Assembly (NCBI GenBank): GCA_035582835.1
Contig: JAYKAV010003094.1
Span: forward strand, 75,443 to 139,442
Source of the DNA: Phoebastria nigripes
Taxonomy: Eukaryota > Chordata > Aves > Procellariiformes > Diomedeidae
Direction: 5' to 3'
Length of the DNA: 64,000 nt
How positions within the stretch are numbered: position 1 is the stretch's first letter; each line of letters begins with the position of its first letter. Under the pieces are notes generated by a model, which had not been told where the DNA came from, searched no databases, and saw only the letters and a program-made list of their open reading frames with translations. The position numbers and the translations under genes were made by a program. Of this stretch, positions 51,161 through 61,322 are shown piece after piece.

Positions 51161-53958
51161 AGAAACTTTTTTTTTTTTTAATCTCTGCATGGTAAAAATC
51201 AGTAGAAATAGCCTGTAAATATCTATTTTTAAGATAAACTATCTTTTTAATGAAAAAGCAGTTAAATGTGCTTTGAAATGTCAAACTGATAGCTCTGTTT
51301 TGTTAAAATCAAATGGTTTGGCTTTGCATCTTAGGAAGGGAAAAAAAGGAGTTTGCTTATAAGGTCAAGTGTTCAAGCCAACCTGAAAGAATGAGTAGTA
51401 TTATAATTACTCCCACTGCTGTGCAAACATGAAGCTGACTGATGAAAAGAGCCTTCTTAATTATGAACTTTGATACTGTATATTTAGGGTAAGCTTTTGA
51501 AAACTCACCGAGTTTAGTCCCAGCTCTTTTTGACCTTGATTGACAGTAGATTGAACTCAAAAAGTTGTTTTATTCCTACTGGCACTCCGCGTTATTATTT
51601 AACAAGGCATCTGCTACACAGTTTAACTAACAATAGGTCACACAATAAATATGCAGAAAAACCCTTGAAACTACTGTATTGTAACNTCTAGACTTTGAAG
51701 TTCTGTTTGGGGAAAAAAGGGAATACATTTTTCCTCCATAGTTTTAAAACTCAAACAATTTTTCAAGACCTCCTATGAACATTAACAGCCTCGCTATTAA
51801 TATCACTACATGAATACATCTCTTTCCCATTTGAGTGAAAAAGAGTCTTATCATTTTTGGATAGATCATTGACATACTTGTATAAGAGCAAGAAAAGGAA
51901 AATTCACTTATAAAAATCAGACGTGATTTGAAAGAAGCCTCTTAAAATGTAAAAGGATATAATTACAATTAATAATTGCTCCTAATTCCCTCTGGCTGCT
52001 TTGAAGATTTCAGTGCAAAACTGTGGACTATAAACATTAGCTTATCAGGTGAATATAACACTCATTTCAGAACTGTGTGGAAACAAATATCCCTTTGGAC
52101 TATTTTAATTTTTATGTAATTTTACCAGCTAGAACACTAGAACTCCAAAGATCCACCAGCAAACATCTATTTTCATTATAAGAGATTAGAGATTTACTAG
52201 GAGTAACCCAAGAGCAAAAAGTGTGGTGCAGCCATCTGCTATCTGCAATCCCTTGTAAGCATAAAAATGCTCTTAAAACTATGGTATAGCTTGTATCATC
52301 TCTCTTGTGGCTGGTTCTGTAGCAGGCAGCAGCAGCGCCATGTAGTTTGGGTTCACTGAGCTTCACCAGGTTCTCTGACAATCTGACCTCCCGTGTACCT
52401 CCACAGCTGGGGCAGCTCAGAACCCAGCACCGGCGCGTTCCCTCATCCCGCAGTCCTTCTGCGGTACAGGGGCTGCTCCTGACTGGTCCCATCTCAAGGG
52501 AACAGAAAAATAAGATGGAAGTATGACCAGGACTTTTCTCTATCCTGTTTAGGTGAGATAACTGTAGNGCCACTCACAGCTATGTAAAGGGACTAGAACG
52601 CAATTATGACTAACCTGCTGNGGTTACTAGGGAGGAAAAACAAAATCTGGCTCTGAAAAAAAGGTGATAACAAAGCTGGCTTTTTGACCACTCAAAATTT
52701 TAAAGCAGAAAAGGTAAGCAAAGGTAACTTCTGTGCATCTCTGAAAATTATTTTAATGTAATAATCCACATTTTGGAACCTATCTTTTTTTAATAAAATA
52801 TCTTCAAATTTTAGGNTTTTTTTGTTTTATAGGCTTGTCTCCCTACCTCCTCTTTCTCTGTCCANATCAGCTGGTTACCCTGGGAAGATGCCATAGCTGC
52901 AGGGAGTCTTACTAAGAAGCTGGGGTTGGTTTTAGTTTTGAATACACTCAGGCTTATATTCATTATCAATAGAGAAGATTAGGTTGAGTTCCACAGCTGG
53001 AACCTGCTACTGAAAATGGTCTGTCGCTCTACCCTTTGCACTTAAGAGTTTTATGCTGGGACAGATTAGTTGAAGTGTCCCTGTGGAGTATAGCTGTAGC
53101 TTTGTGATGGGATAGGAATTTTAAAAATAGATTAGGCCCAGCATGCTACCCGCTTTTTAGATCAGTAGTAGTAGCTGCTTAAATTCAAGTTACAAAGAGA
53201 TAAGCAACCAGAAGGACAACGGATGTGCTGTACTGAAGGCTGCTTTGCCCAGCGATGATCTGGTTCTATGTTGCATGCATCAGCTGCCTAGTCTAGCCTG
53301 AAGTGTTGAAAGTCAAGAGACTGGCCAAAGGAGAGAGATTAACAGGTTGTGCTGAAAGAAAGAAACAGTCAAGAACTGGTCTAAGAATGTCTCTTATTAC
53401 ATAAATTCATTAATGATAAGGGGAAAATTAGCATGGCTTTCACTATATCACAGGGAACTAGGATCTGTGTCACCCAGTGTTGAGTGCTTAGGAAAATGAA
53501 ATTTCCTGGCCAGACGGTGAAGGAAGGAATTGCTTGTGGCCTCTGATGCAATCTGCATATCAATGCACCTTTGTTCTTTAACTCTTTGTCATTGCTCTTT
53601 TTTNTTTTTTTTTTCCTTTCTTTCTTTTTCTTCTTCCTTCAGCTTTTGGAAAATGAAAAGGTTAGGGATTGAATTTTTAATTCTTACAGATGGTGGCTCT
53701 TCATCCTTCTGGTTTTGTGCCCAGGATGTATCCTTAGGTCTGATAGCAACAATAACACTCTTGATTCAGTACAAAACATACAACTTTTTGAAGGGAACAT
53801 GTTATGGTTTTTATTAAGCAATTGTTTAGCAGAGAACAAAACCTTCTTAGTAACCAAGTTAAGCATGGTGCCAATTCAAACTATTAGTAATGGTAATTTC
53901 CTGACCAAAAATTGGTATGTAGGTTTCTTGTTTTGCTTTGTCTTATCATTTATCTAAA

Positions 53959-53959
<1 letters not shown>

Positions 53960-54000
<41 letters not shown>

Positions 54001-54006
54001 AAAAAA
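53960..54006 (+). repeat. A39 homopolymer plus GA7
   Basis: Thirty-nine A, one G, seven A: the longest homopolymer in the window. It could be a retrocopy tail, but the sequence upstream (T-rich, with short frames) shows no recognisable gene. Confidence 0.9.
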
Positions 54007-54364
54007 TATCTGCGGCTTTACTGTTTTTCTGTGATATGTATCCAAAAAGCAGATACATGGGTTTTGGTTTAGGTTTTTTCTTTTTAAGATGGAATGATTA
54101 AATCTAGTTTCAATGGTGATGGCAATAGCAGAATAGCAGTCTCTATTAATTTCATTGTAGATTATAATGAATATTTTACAGATTGGATTTCCTGTGTACT
54201 TCCTTCCAACCCTATCTGTTGGACTGACTTCTGGTGCAATAATGATGTGTAAAAATAAGTATTTTTGTTATGACTAAGTATACGTGGTCTGAACATGAGA
54301 CTAAAAGACAAGAACAAATTTACTTTGTGGTTTGGATCTGAATCAATGAGAAATTGATTCAGTT

Positions 54365-54812
54365 TCCCTCAAAATATAAGAAATGTCCTATTGGCTCAGA
54401 CAAACCATCCGTCTAGACTGTCTATCTAGTTTTGTGTCTCCAACAGTTCCAATTGAACATGCTATTTAGGGAGAGCACACAAGACTGTCTGCTTCTGCAG
54501 TCCATTTCCTTCACACGTTTCCAGCATCTGCATTCATTGATTCATTGAATTAGGTATGCAACATTGTACTCCTCTACTCCTTTTTTCTTTTTTTTTGTAT
54601 CAATTTGTGGTCCTGATCTCCATTAATTTGTCTGATCCATTTTTAAACCTCACAGTTGTCTGTCTCCAACTTCTCATAACAACAAATTCCAGAAGTTCAC
54701 TACCTCTGGTGTATCAAGGAAAAAAAACCAAAAAACAACAAACCCAAACCAAACCAAAAAGCAACCCAAACCACAAACCTCTCTTTCATCATTTTTAAAC
54801 TAATCTCCAACT
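54365..54812 (-). mobile_element. CR1-family LINE, 3' end (ancient, - orientation)
   Basis: On the + strand it reads as the reverse complement of the same kind of CR1 end seen at 42 kb: ATTGGCTCAGACAAACCATC, GTCTAGACTGTCTATCTAG, TGTCTCCAACAG, then farther on TTAATTTGTCTGATCCATTT, AACAAATTCCAGAAGTTCAC. An A/C-rich tract (54,719-54,779) interrupts or expands the region just after this, followed by TTTTTAAACTAATCTCC, which fits the consensus again. No open reading frame remains. Confidence 0.75.
54719..54779 (+). repeat. A/C-only low-complexity tract inside CR1 relic
   Basis: About 60 nt of A and C (AAACC/CAAA units) embedded in the minus-strand CR1 fragment, apparently an expansion of its A-rich part. 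Confidence 0.85.
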
Positions 54813-55439
54813 ATTTTCAACTATGTGAAAAATGAAGATGGGCCTAAGCAAGAATCTNAGATCTGAATGTCCCCACACTTTGGCATTTTTGGTTTCTGAA
54901 TCAGTATGATGGACTGAAACAAACCCTGCAGTCTGAACCAGCACCTCGGAAGGGAAGTTTCGACCTTCAGCCAAACCTTGCAATAGGTCACTAACGATGC
55001 TTTTGCTGACCACAAGCAATCAAGGGCAGCATAGGTGGAATACACCTTCACTTTGTTATATTTATAGATGAGATCTAGCTAGCAAGGACAGCACAGACAG
55101 GTAGGCTTAAAATTGGAAATAATCTTGATAAAGTCAAGAAATGACTAGAAAAAAATAGGAGATAGTGGACACCATTCTGTTGGGAAATGCGAGCGCTCCC
55201 CTTATGTTGGTAAAGTCAGATCTACAACTGCAGGAAAGGGAACATCTGGCTGGATAGAAAATCCTCAAAAATTATCCAAGAGTTACAGCAGATTGCAAGC
55301 TGAACATGAATTTGCCTAATAGGCAAATATGATATGGGAATGTACATGCAGAAGAATGGGTTGGGGTTTTTTGTTCCGCTCCCGTTTGTTCTGCACAACA
55401 CAAGTCAGTTTTGAAGTACCCTTTTTCAGTGTTGGGCAT

Positions 55440-55960
55440 CATCTTTCAAAGAACCCCTGGATCAACTAAAGGTTATTCCAATGACAGTTATAAGGATAAG
55501 CAGAACTTTAGAAAATAAAAATCTATACAGAAATGTTGGAAAAACTGATCTTATTTAGCTTAAAACAAGATGACTAAGTAAGGAAGGGTAAGTGTTCAAA
55601 TATGTAAAAGGCTATTTTACATAGGAGAAAAGAATTTACTTTGATAAGGAGAACCTATTAAATAATAAGGAAAAATGAGGATCATAATCAGTAATAAGAC
55701 ATTACACTATTCTGGGCTTGGAAATTAATTTGTCTCAATACTGTTTGAAAATTTTTTTTGAAGTTTTAATACTTCAACAATTTGCATTTGAAGGGTTTAG
55801 CATATTCTTAATTTCCAGAACAGCCAAAATATGGAACAGAAGGTTTGAAGCACTGAAGAAAAAGGGGGGGAATGCAGCAGAATATATATGAGTGGAGAAG
55901 AGGTATGCAGGAACAAAGTTAGTGGAAACTGCATCTCTATAGAAATAATTATTTCTGCCA
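55440..55960 (+). mobile_element. CR1-family LINE fragment (ancient, + orientation)
   Basis: Sense orientation of the ORF2 end/3' region: GGAAAAACTGATCTTATTTAG, then GTGTTCAAATATGTAAAAGG, which is a hallmark 'ttcaaatatgtaaaagg' stretch, GATAAGGAGAACC-like sequence, and later CTGCATCTCTATAGAAATAA, which resembles 'ccatctctggagatatt'. Spacing fits the CR1 order, with indels. The degraded copy lies about 0.6 kb from an oppositely oriented CR1 fragment. The outer boundaries are approximate. Confidence 0.55.
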
Positions 55961-58759
55961 TTGTTTTAGCAATTATATAGAAATGTCTCTTGAATTGATT
56001 TACAACTGTTTTGTTCTGTTACATTCCAAAAATTTTGTAAGTATAATTGGGGAAAAAAGATTCTGAATACATTCTTTATCTCGTAGATTGTCACTTGGAA
56101 GACTACTGCAGGAAGGTATGTTACATGATAAGCATTTGTATGTGTAGCGGTCATGTGCTGTTAAGTCCTAATATGTTTTGTTGAATCTAAATTTGTTTAT
56201 ATAGTGACATGGCTTCAGTTATACACAGTTTAGATTGCTGCCTCTTAACTGAAAGCTATGCNCATAAATTTACAATCAGTCATTTTATTGTTTATAGTCA
56301 GAGGCTATATCAATGAACATCATCGCTACGTGGAGAGATTAATTAGTTTACAGGATGTTAAATCAATACTGTCTGCATACCTGTTGTTGTGTGAGACCTT
56401 ACATCACAAGAGGGAAGAAAAACTATNGTAAAGAGAAAGATCCTAATGTAAGACAGCTGAATAAAATGTGTGCTAGGACTTTCTCCTTCCTAAATTTAGG
56501 GCAGCTTTAGAGATGTGTAATTTGCTTTGGGTAATTCAAGCACTTTTCTTGAGATACTGCCTTGTGCTGTCCGTTTTTACATCATACTAACCCCTTATTA
56601 TAGCAAGGGTTGCAAGGGTTTTACGCTATTGCAGTCTTCCAGTCTGTAGCATAGGGAAATTCTAATGTTAGATGCCAATAGTCTTGATTTTAACAGTTTA
56701 GAAAGAGAATCCCTGAGAACAAAGGAATCCCAATAATCCTGTAATCCCTGAATATCAACCAGTATCAAAGGGCTGAAGACTAAGGATTCTTGTCTTGTTA
56801 ATTAATTTTCAAGAGGGACCAACTTTTATACCAAATGAAAGAGAAATTTCTAGATAATAAAGTGCAGGTTGCTAGGTCAAGCATTGCAGAAAATGATTTT
56901 GCAGCAGTGATGTCTTCCTCATTGAATTGAAGTTATTCGTCCTGGCAATATTTTTAGAGAAAATGAATGGATAAAACTACATTTTGGGATCCCTAGCTGG
57001 AGGTTTGGTGTAGAACAGTTTCCCATGGGTTAAGTTTTACAGTGAGGATGCCTGATCAAAGTCAACGAAAAGACTTCAGTTGTTTTTGAGGATCTTCAAG
57101 CCACCATGCTTAGATCNTTTTCTAGGATCATATAAGGAAATACTAAATGAGGGCCTGTACAAAAAAAGATGTTTTTAAATCTGCTTGTGAGGAATGAGGA
57201 AGGCCATTATGCACATAATCGGTAAAACTGCAGTTTTACTCCTAAATGTTTCCACTAAATCATATATGTTTTATATAAAGAAGAGGGTTTGAGAAGTGGA
57301 CTACAGCTTGAAATCCACTGCACCATCCTTTTTCAGTAGCTAAGTCTTCTCTTCCATAGAACTGGTTACTCCAAGTGGATAAGCAATATGATAACAAATG
57401 TGTAATAAAACTTGGAATTGAAAGATTCAGTTGGCAGAAAATGCATTAGTGAGCAGCTGTTCTAGTAGTTTGGCACTGAATCTGAAATGCCTTTTCTTTT
57501 TCTTTCTTTTTTCCCTATACATATCAGGCTCATTTACAGTATTTACATAGGACTTTCACATTTAAGACACTGATCAATATCCAAATTTTTTTTCCCATGC
57601 TTTTAAGCATTAGAGGAAATATGAGGGGGTCCTATCTGTAGAGGAACTAAGGACTGAAGCTTACTACAGTGCNTTCCTTCATCTTTTGGAATGACTCCAG
57701 AATGACACTTCCACAGTCTTTTGAGTTGCTGCACTTGGGGAACAATGTTTTCTACCTTTGAAATTTACATTAAATATAAATTCCACCGAAACTCTCCAGT
57801 AAGACTATGTGTGTTGAAACAAAAGCAAACTGTGCTATTTGTGATTTTAACTCTTGGGCATGCCTCTGTATGTCTATTTAAGAGGAGAATGCAAAGGAGA
57901 TTACTTTGAATCAAACACAAAAATTTAAATATAAGGAGAATGGAAATGACATTCTGTGAAAAGAAAACACTTAACATTAGCACTTAACTCTACAATAAGC
58001 AAATAGACCAAATTACAATAGCATACTACTGATTTTTTCCTTCCTGCTATTGACACTTTTCTATTCCCCAGTCTCAGCTCACGTTTCTTATAGTGGTTCC
58101 TCTCTGACTTTTCGTACTGCTAATAAATGAAGATAGGAAACAGGTATTGAAACACATCCACGTTTCAGAAGCAGAATGTATCGGAAAGGAACATACCAGG
58201 TATGCCTAGACATAGTAGAGGAATGTGCTTGACAGATGTACATTACACCAACTTGAACAACGGAATGGGGTCTGGATTTTTTTAATGCAATTTTAAAACA
58301 ACATGAAGAGAATTCATTTGAAGGAATCTTACATGTGACGTAAAAAATTTCCTTTGTCAATAGTAGCTATCGTTGCCATTGAAACATAACAGAGCAAGAT
58401 CTAGACCTGTATCTTGCTACACTATTAGAGAGATCTCTTTAGTCATTGTGTTTATAAGGTCAATTCACTGTCAGTGTACTGAGTGCCTCTTAGAACTTTA
58501 AATTAATTGTCCTTTAGGCCGACTTCTGCTTAATTTGAAGACAAGAGGAGGAATATTAATCATTAGGTGGTGGGGAAAGGAGAAAAGATTTTTAAACCAG
58601 TAAACCTTTAAATTAGCCATCTTTTATAGGATGGAAAGAAATACAGCCTGAATTGTGGAAAATCTTAGTGTTCCAGAGCCAATGGAACATTTGTTTCTTT
58701 GTAAACAGAAGATATAAAGTATCATAGATTTCAACCACTTTAAACGTGCTATACAGAGC
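55961..58759. other. Intergenic, AT-rich, no gene seen
   Basis: Only the paired palindromes at 57,206-57,239 stand out. Confidence 0.65.
57206..57239. repeat. Two adjacent palindromes
   Basis: ATTATGCACATAAT (6-bp arms, 2-nt centre) at 57,206-57,219 and the perfect 18-nt palindrome GTAAAACTGCAGTTTTAC at 57,222-57,239, separated by CG. No reading frame or repeat element explains them. Confidence 0.95.
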
Positions 58760-59190
58760 AGTTAGTGGAAATGCTCTTGCATAAAAGCCTTTGATCCCGT
58801 GATGGATGTTCTATGAATTGGGGGGGGGGAAAGGGACAGAATCAAAGTGCTGGGGAACTGGGGAAATAAATAATGAAGCCAGCTGATATTATGACGGCAC
58901 AGTGGGAGCGGTATGTTCCATCCTGTTTTGTGATTTAGTTATGGGGAGGCACTCCTTGCGTGGCACTCTGTTATTGAAATAATATTGTCTGTGCATGATT
59001 TGTTAGGCGGGTTTTATTAATGTGCTGCAAAAGAACTTGCTTTCTACACCAGTCTGTGATGTTTCTGAGAGATTTTTAACATGTTTAAACTCAATAATGC
59101 TGTATTTCTATTTAGATGGGTTTTGCATCCTGGACTACGCTCTCTTTAGGCTTTAATCCTATGCTTTGATCTGCAGCGCTGTAAGGGTCC
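58760..59190. promoter_or_regulatory. Candidate VEGFC-proximal enhancer block
   Basis: Repeat-poor, mixed-composition sequence 2.0-2.4 kb upstream of the VEGFC start codon. It contains two CTTTGAT sites (in CCTTTGATCCC near 58,790 and GCTTTGATCTG near 59,166), which fit the TCF/LEF consensus, plus TTAGGCGGG and TTTTATTAA motifs. It is interrupted by a G run at about 58,821. The position and motif content suggest an upstream enhancer; not demonstrated. Confidence 0.3.
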
Positions 59191-60224
59191 ACTGAAGAAC
59201 AATAGGCTTCTTAATTTATGTACATTATTTTATATCTTCATAGCTGTTCTGCTTAACTTCTACCACTGTCTTTGCTTCATTGCTTTACTGTGTTGTGAAG
59301 ATGTTAAAAAAACCTGTTAGTGCTTTAATAACTTTCTAGTAACTATAAAAACTTTTAAAAAGCAGCTCTATTTAAACTTCAGATTTCATTCTGATTGCAA
59401 ATGCAGTGATTCATTCCTAGCATCAAAATAATTTATTTGTGTAGAAGCAAGCTGAAATACCATCTTGAAAATGATAAGAAATAAATAAAAAAGAACAGGA
59501 GGTACCTAAAGGCCTGCTAGAGACACCTTTATGCATAACCCCAGAACGTCGCTCCCTGAATAGTTACATAATGGGATTCCCGAAGAATAAGAGCAGTGTA
59601 ACATGAGCAGACTGCCAGCATCCAGCCAAGTCAGTCAGGGATCTGCCCCCACAGTTCGTTCCCATACAATATTATTACCAAAAGATGTATAAAAGTGATG
59701 CAGAACAACTTGAAAAGCTTTCTAAATATTTATACAAGGTTCAATAATACTGTTCACATCGAGCAAAAATAATAGTACAGGGAACACAACTTTTTCCTTT
59801 TGCATAGCTGAGATTTGAGCAGGCTGTAGGGTGTTACTTTGTTAGCAATGTGCAATCTCTTTTGGTTTTATTGTTGGACTTTTTTTTTTTTTACTCACAG
59901 TTACACTGTAACTAGCTAGTATCACCGCTCTGTTTTATTTAGGACTCTGAATGGGGTGTAACTTCTGTTCAAAGATGGCTCTAAGATGTCATTGTTAAGA
60001 AGACTACAAATAAATATGGTACTCTCTGGGGCACTCTGTTTCTAAAATGGCAAAATCTTTTCTGTTCAGCCAAAAAAAGCTACACGCCTGCTATACTCTC
60101 TCAAGTGGAGCTGCCAACACTGCTCAACAAGTAACTGATTGGGATTAACAGAAATTTTGTTGCACGATTTCAGACAGGCTCCGTGTGCGTTTTAACCAAC
60201 TTCATCCGTTGTTTTCAGAGCCGA
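59191..60224. other. VEGFC proximal upstream flank
   Basis: AT-rich sequence between the candidate enhancer block and the CpG island, with a T12 run near 59,880. No gene or repeat recognised. Confidence 0.65.
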
Positions 60225-60496
60225 ATGAAACAAGCCGGCCACTTTGCTTTCCCCTCGGGGCTGGGACCTACAGCGGGCTTCATCTTCGTGGGGCCAAGGC
60301 TCAGGGCGGGACAAGCCCAGCTCTGCTGGGCCGCCTGTGCACCTCCGGGGTGTGCAGGGGAGGCTCGGGCCTGCTCGCCTCCCCTCCCCGGCACAGCCGC
60401 GACGCGCCCCGGGCGGCCTTTTGCCCGCGGTGCGGGGCGATCCGCTCCCCGGGGCGCCAGCGCAGCGCCAGCGGCAGGCGGCGCCGCGGCGGCAGC

Positions 60497-60540
60497 AGGA
60501 GGAGGAGGAGGAGGAGGAGGAGGAGGAGGAGGAGGAGGAA
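60497..60540 (+). repeat. (GGA)n microsatellite in VEGFC promoter region
   Basis: About 14 uninterrupted GGA/GAG units, purine on the + strand. Such tracts can form G-quadruplex or triplex DNA. The tract lies about 0.64-0.68 kb upstream of the start codon. It creates artificial poly-Glu/poly-Arg/poly-Gly frames that should not be taken as protein. Confidence 0.95.
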
Positions 60541-60782
60541 GGCCGCCGCCGGCCCCCCTCTCGCCGCGCAGAGGCGCAGGCAGAGGGCGCTTTCGCCATG
60601 CGCGGCCCCCGCCGCCGCCGCGCAGCCCCAGGCGCCGCGCACCCACCGGCCGCGCTGCCGCTGACAGGCGTCCGGAGAGACCTCCGCGGCGGGCGGAGCG
60701 GAGCCCCTCGGCCCGGCCCGGCCCGCGCGGGGGAAGGGAGCTCCCCGGGTGCGAGCGGCCGCTCGGTCCCGCTCGGCCGCTC

Positions 60783-60845
60783 GCTCTCTCTCTCTCCCCC
60801 CTTCCCTTCCTTTCCCTCCTCCTCCTCCTCCTCCTCCTCCTCTCT
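60783..60845 (+). repeat. CT-rich / (TCC)n tract near VEGFC transcription start
   Basis: A CTCTCT run, then C- and T-rich sequence, then about eight TCC units, all pyrimidine on the + strand, 40 nt upstream of the conserved leader block. It may be an initiator-proximal pyrimidine tract. It is complementary in sequence to the GGA tract 280 nt upstream. Confidence 0.9.
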
Positions 60846-60881
60846 GCGCTTTCCACCTCCCCTGCTCCTGAGTGAGTGCAG

Positions 60882-60921
60882 CCTCGGATGTCCGGTTTCC
60901 TGGTGGGTTTTTTACCTGGCA
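60882..60921 (+). promoter_or_regulatory. VEGFC: Conserved block in VEGFC 5' leader
   Basis: The run starting CTCGGATGTCCGGTTTCCTG, followed by a T-rich stretch and ACCTGGC, matches the human VEGFC 5' UTR as I remember it almost base for base over about 20 nt and then with small differences. Conservation in the middle of an otherwise freely varying leader suggests a functional element: an RNA structure, a protein site, or an ETS-like GGAAACCGG on the minus strand. The human comparison is from memory and was not aligned here. Confidence 0.6.
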
Positions 60922-60992
60922 AACTCCGGATAACTTTGGTGAGAATTTGCAAAGTGGCTGGGAAAGTTGGGAACTCCCCTGCAGGCGTCTAG
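60888..60992 (+). other. Upstream ORF in VEGFC 5' leader (34 codons)
   Basis: An ATG inside the conserved leader block opens a frame beginning MSGFLVGFLPGK and ending at TAG (60,990-60,992), 186 nt before the VEGFC start codon and in a different frame. If transcription starts upstream of 60,888, scanning ribosomes meet this ATG first (G at -3, T at +4; moderate context). In human the ATG appears conserved but is followed quickly by TGA, so the start rather than the peptide looks conserved. A likely role is translational control; this is inference. Human VEGFC mRNA has been reported to use internal ribosome entry, which would fit a leader that hinders scanning. Confidence 0.5.
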
Positions 60993-61178
60993 GAGCTGCT
61001 GCTACCGCATCTTCTCCATCCCACGGATTTTACTGCCTTGGATATTGCGAGGGGAGGGAGGGGGGAGAGGACAGCGAAAGAAGGGGGGGAGAGGAAGAGA
61101 AGGAGCCTCGTAATTTCGCCTGCATTCCTCCAACTGCCCCGCGGCCCCGCTCCGCGCCCGCCCTGCCATCTTTGCACA

Positions 61179-61322
61179 ATGCACTTGCTGGAGGTGCTCT
61201 CCCTGGGTTGCTGCCTTGCTGCCGGCGCCGTGCTCCTGGGACCCCGGCAGCCGGCCGCCGCCGCCGCCTACGAGTCCGGCCAGGGGTACTACGAGGAGGA
61301 GCCCGACGCGGGGGAGGCAAAG
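61179..61322 (+). CDS. VEGFC: VEGFC exon 1 (partial CDS: signal peptide and start of propeptide)
   Basis: First coding exon of vascular endothelial growth factor C, the secreted ligand of VEGFR3/VEGFR2 that drives lymphatic vessel growth. The 48 codons open with MHLLEVLSLGCCLAAG, a hydrophobic signal-peptide core, then an Ala run (residues 26-30), YESG, and end EEEPDAGEAK. From memory, human VEGFC exon 1 has the same frame (MHLLG..., AAAAAFESG, EPDAGEAT) and 49 codons. Signal cleavage is expected near the Ala run, by analogy with human cleavage around residue 31; the remainder starts the N-terminal propeptide. The ATG has A at -3, and no in-frame ATG lies upstream, which fixes the start. The exon ends in phase 0 at AAG|GTAAGC. 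The PDGF/VEGF domain and Cys-rich C-terminal exons are outside the window. The Gly-Tyr-Tyr-Glu-rich stretch after YESG differs from human, as expected for the fast-evolving propeptide. Confidence is high. Confidence 0.95.

Larger units (their letters stand above)
49961..54364. other. Intergenic, no gene recognised
   Basis: Contains a locally GC-richer patch at about 52,320-52,510 inside a 153-codon minus frame (52,112-52,573) without known domains, the octamer block at 51,000, T tracts near 50,281 and 53,600, and the A39 run. Confidence 0.6.

Noticed and set aside
52112..52573. 153-codon minus-strand frame
   Set aside because: Longest frame outside the CpG island, but in 64 kb one frame of this length is expected by chance, especially in a locally GC-richer patch. 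No domain, no splice context, and it includes an N.
60183..60952. Long open frames (up to 245 codons) on both strands of the CpG island
   Set aside because: GC-rich sequence has few stops. Frames consist of Arg/Pro/Ala/Gly runs and of GGA/TCC repeat translations, overlap each other on both strands and match no protein family.
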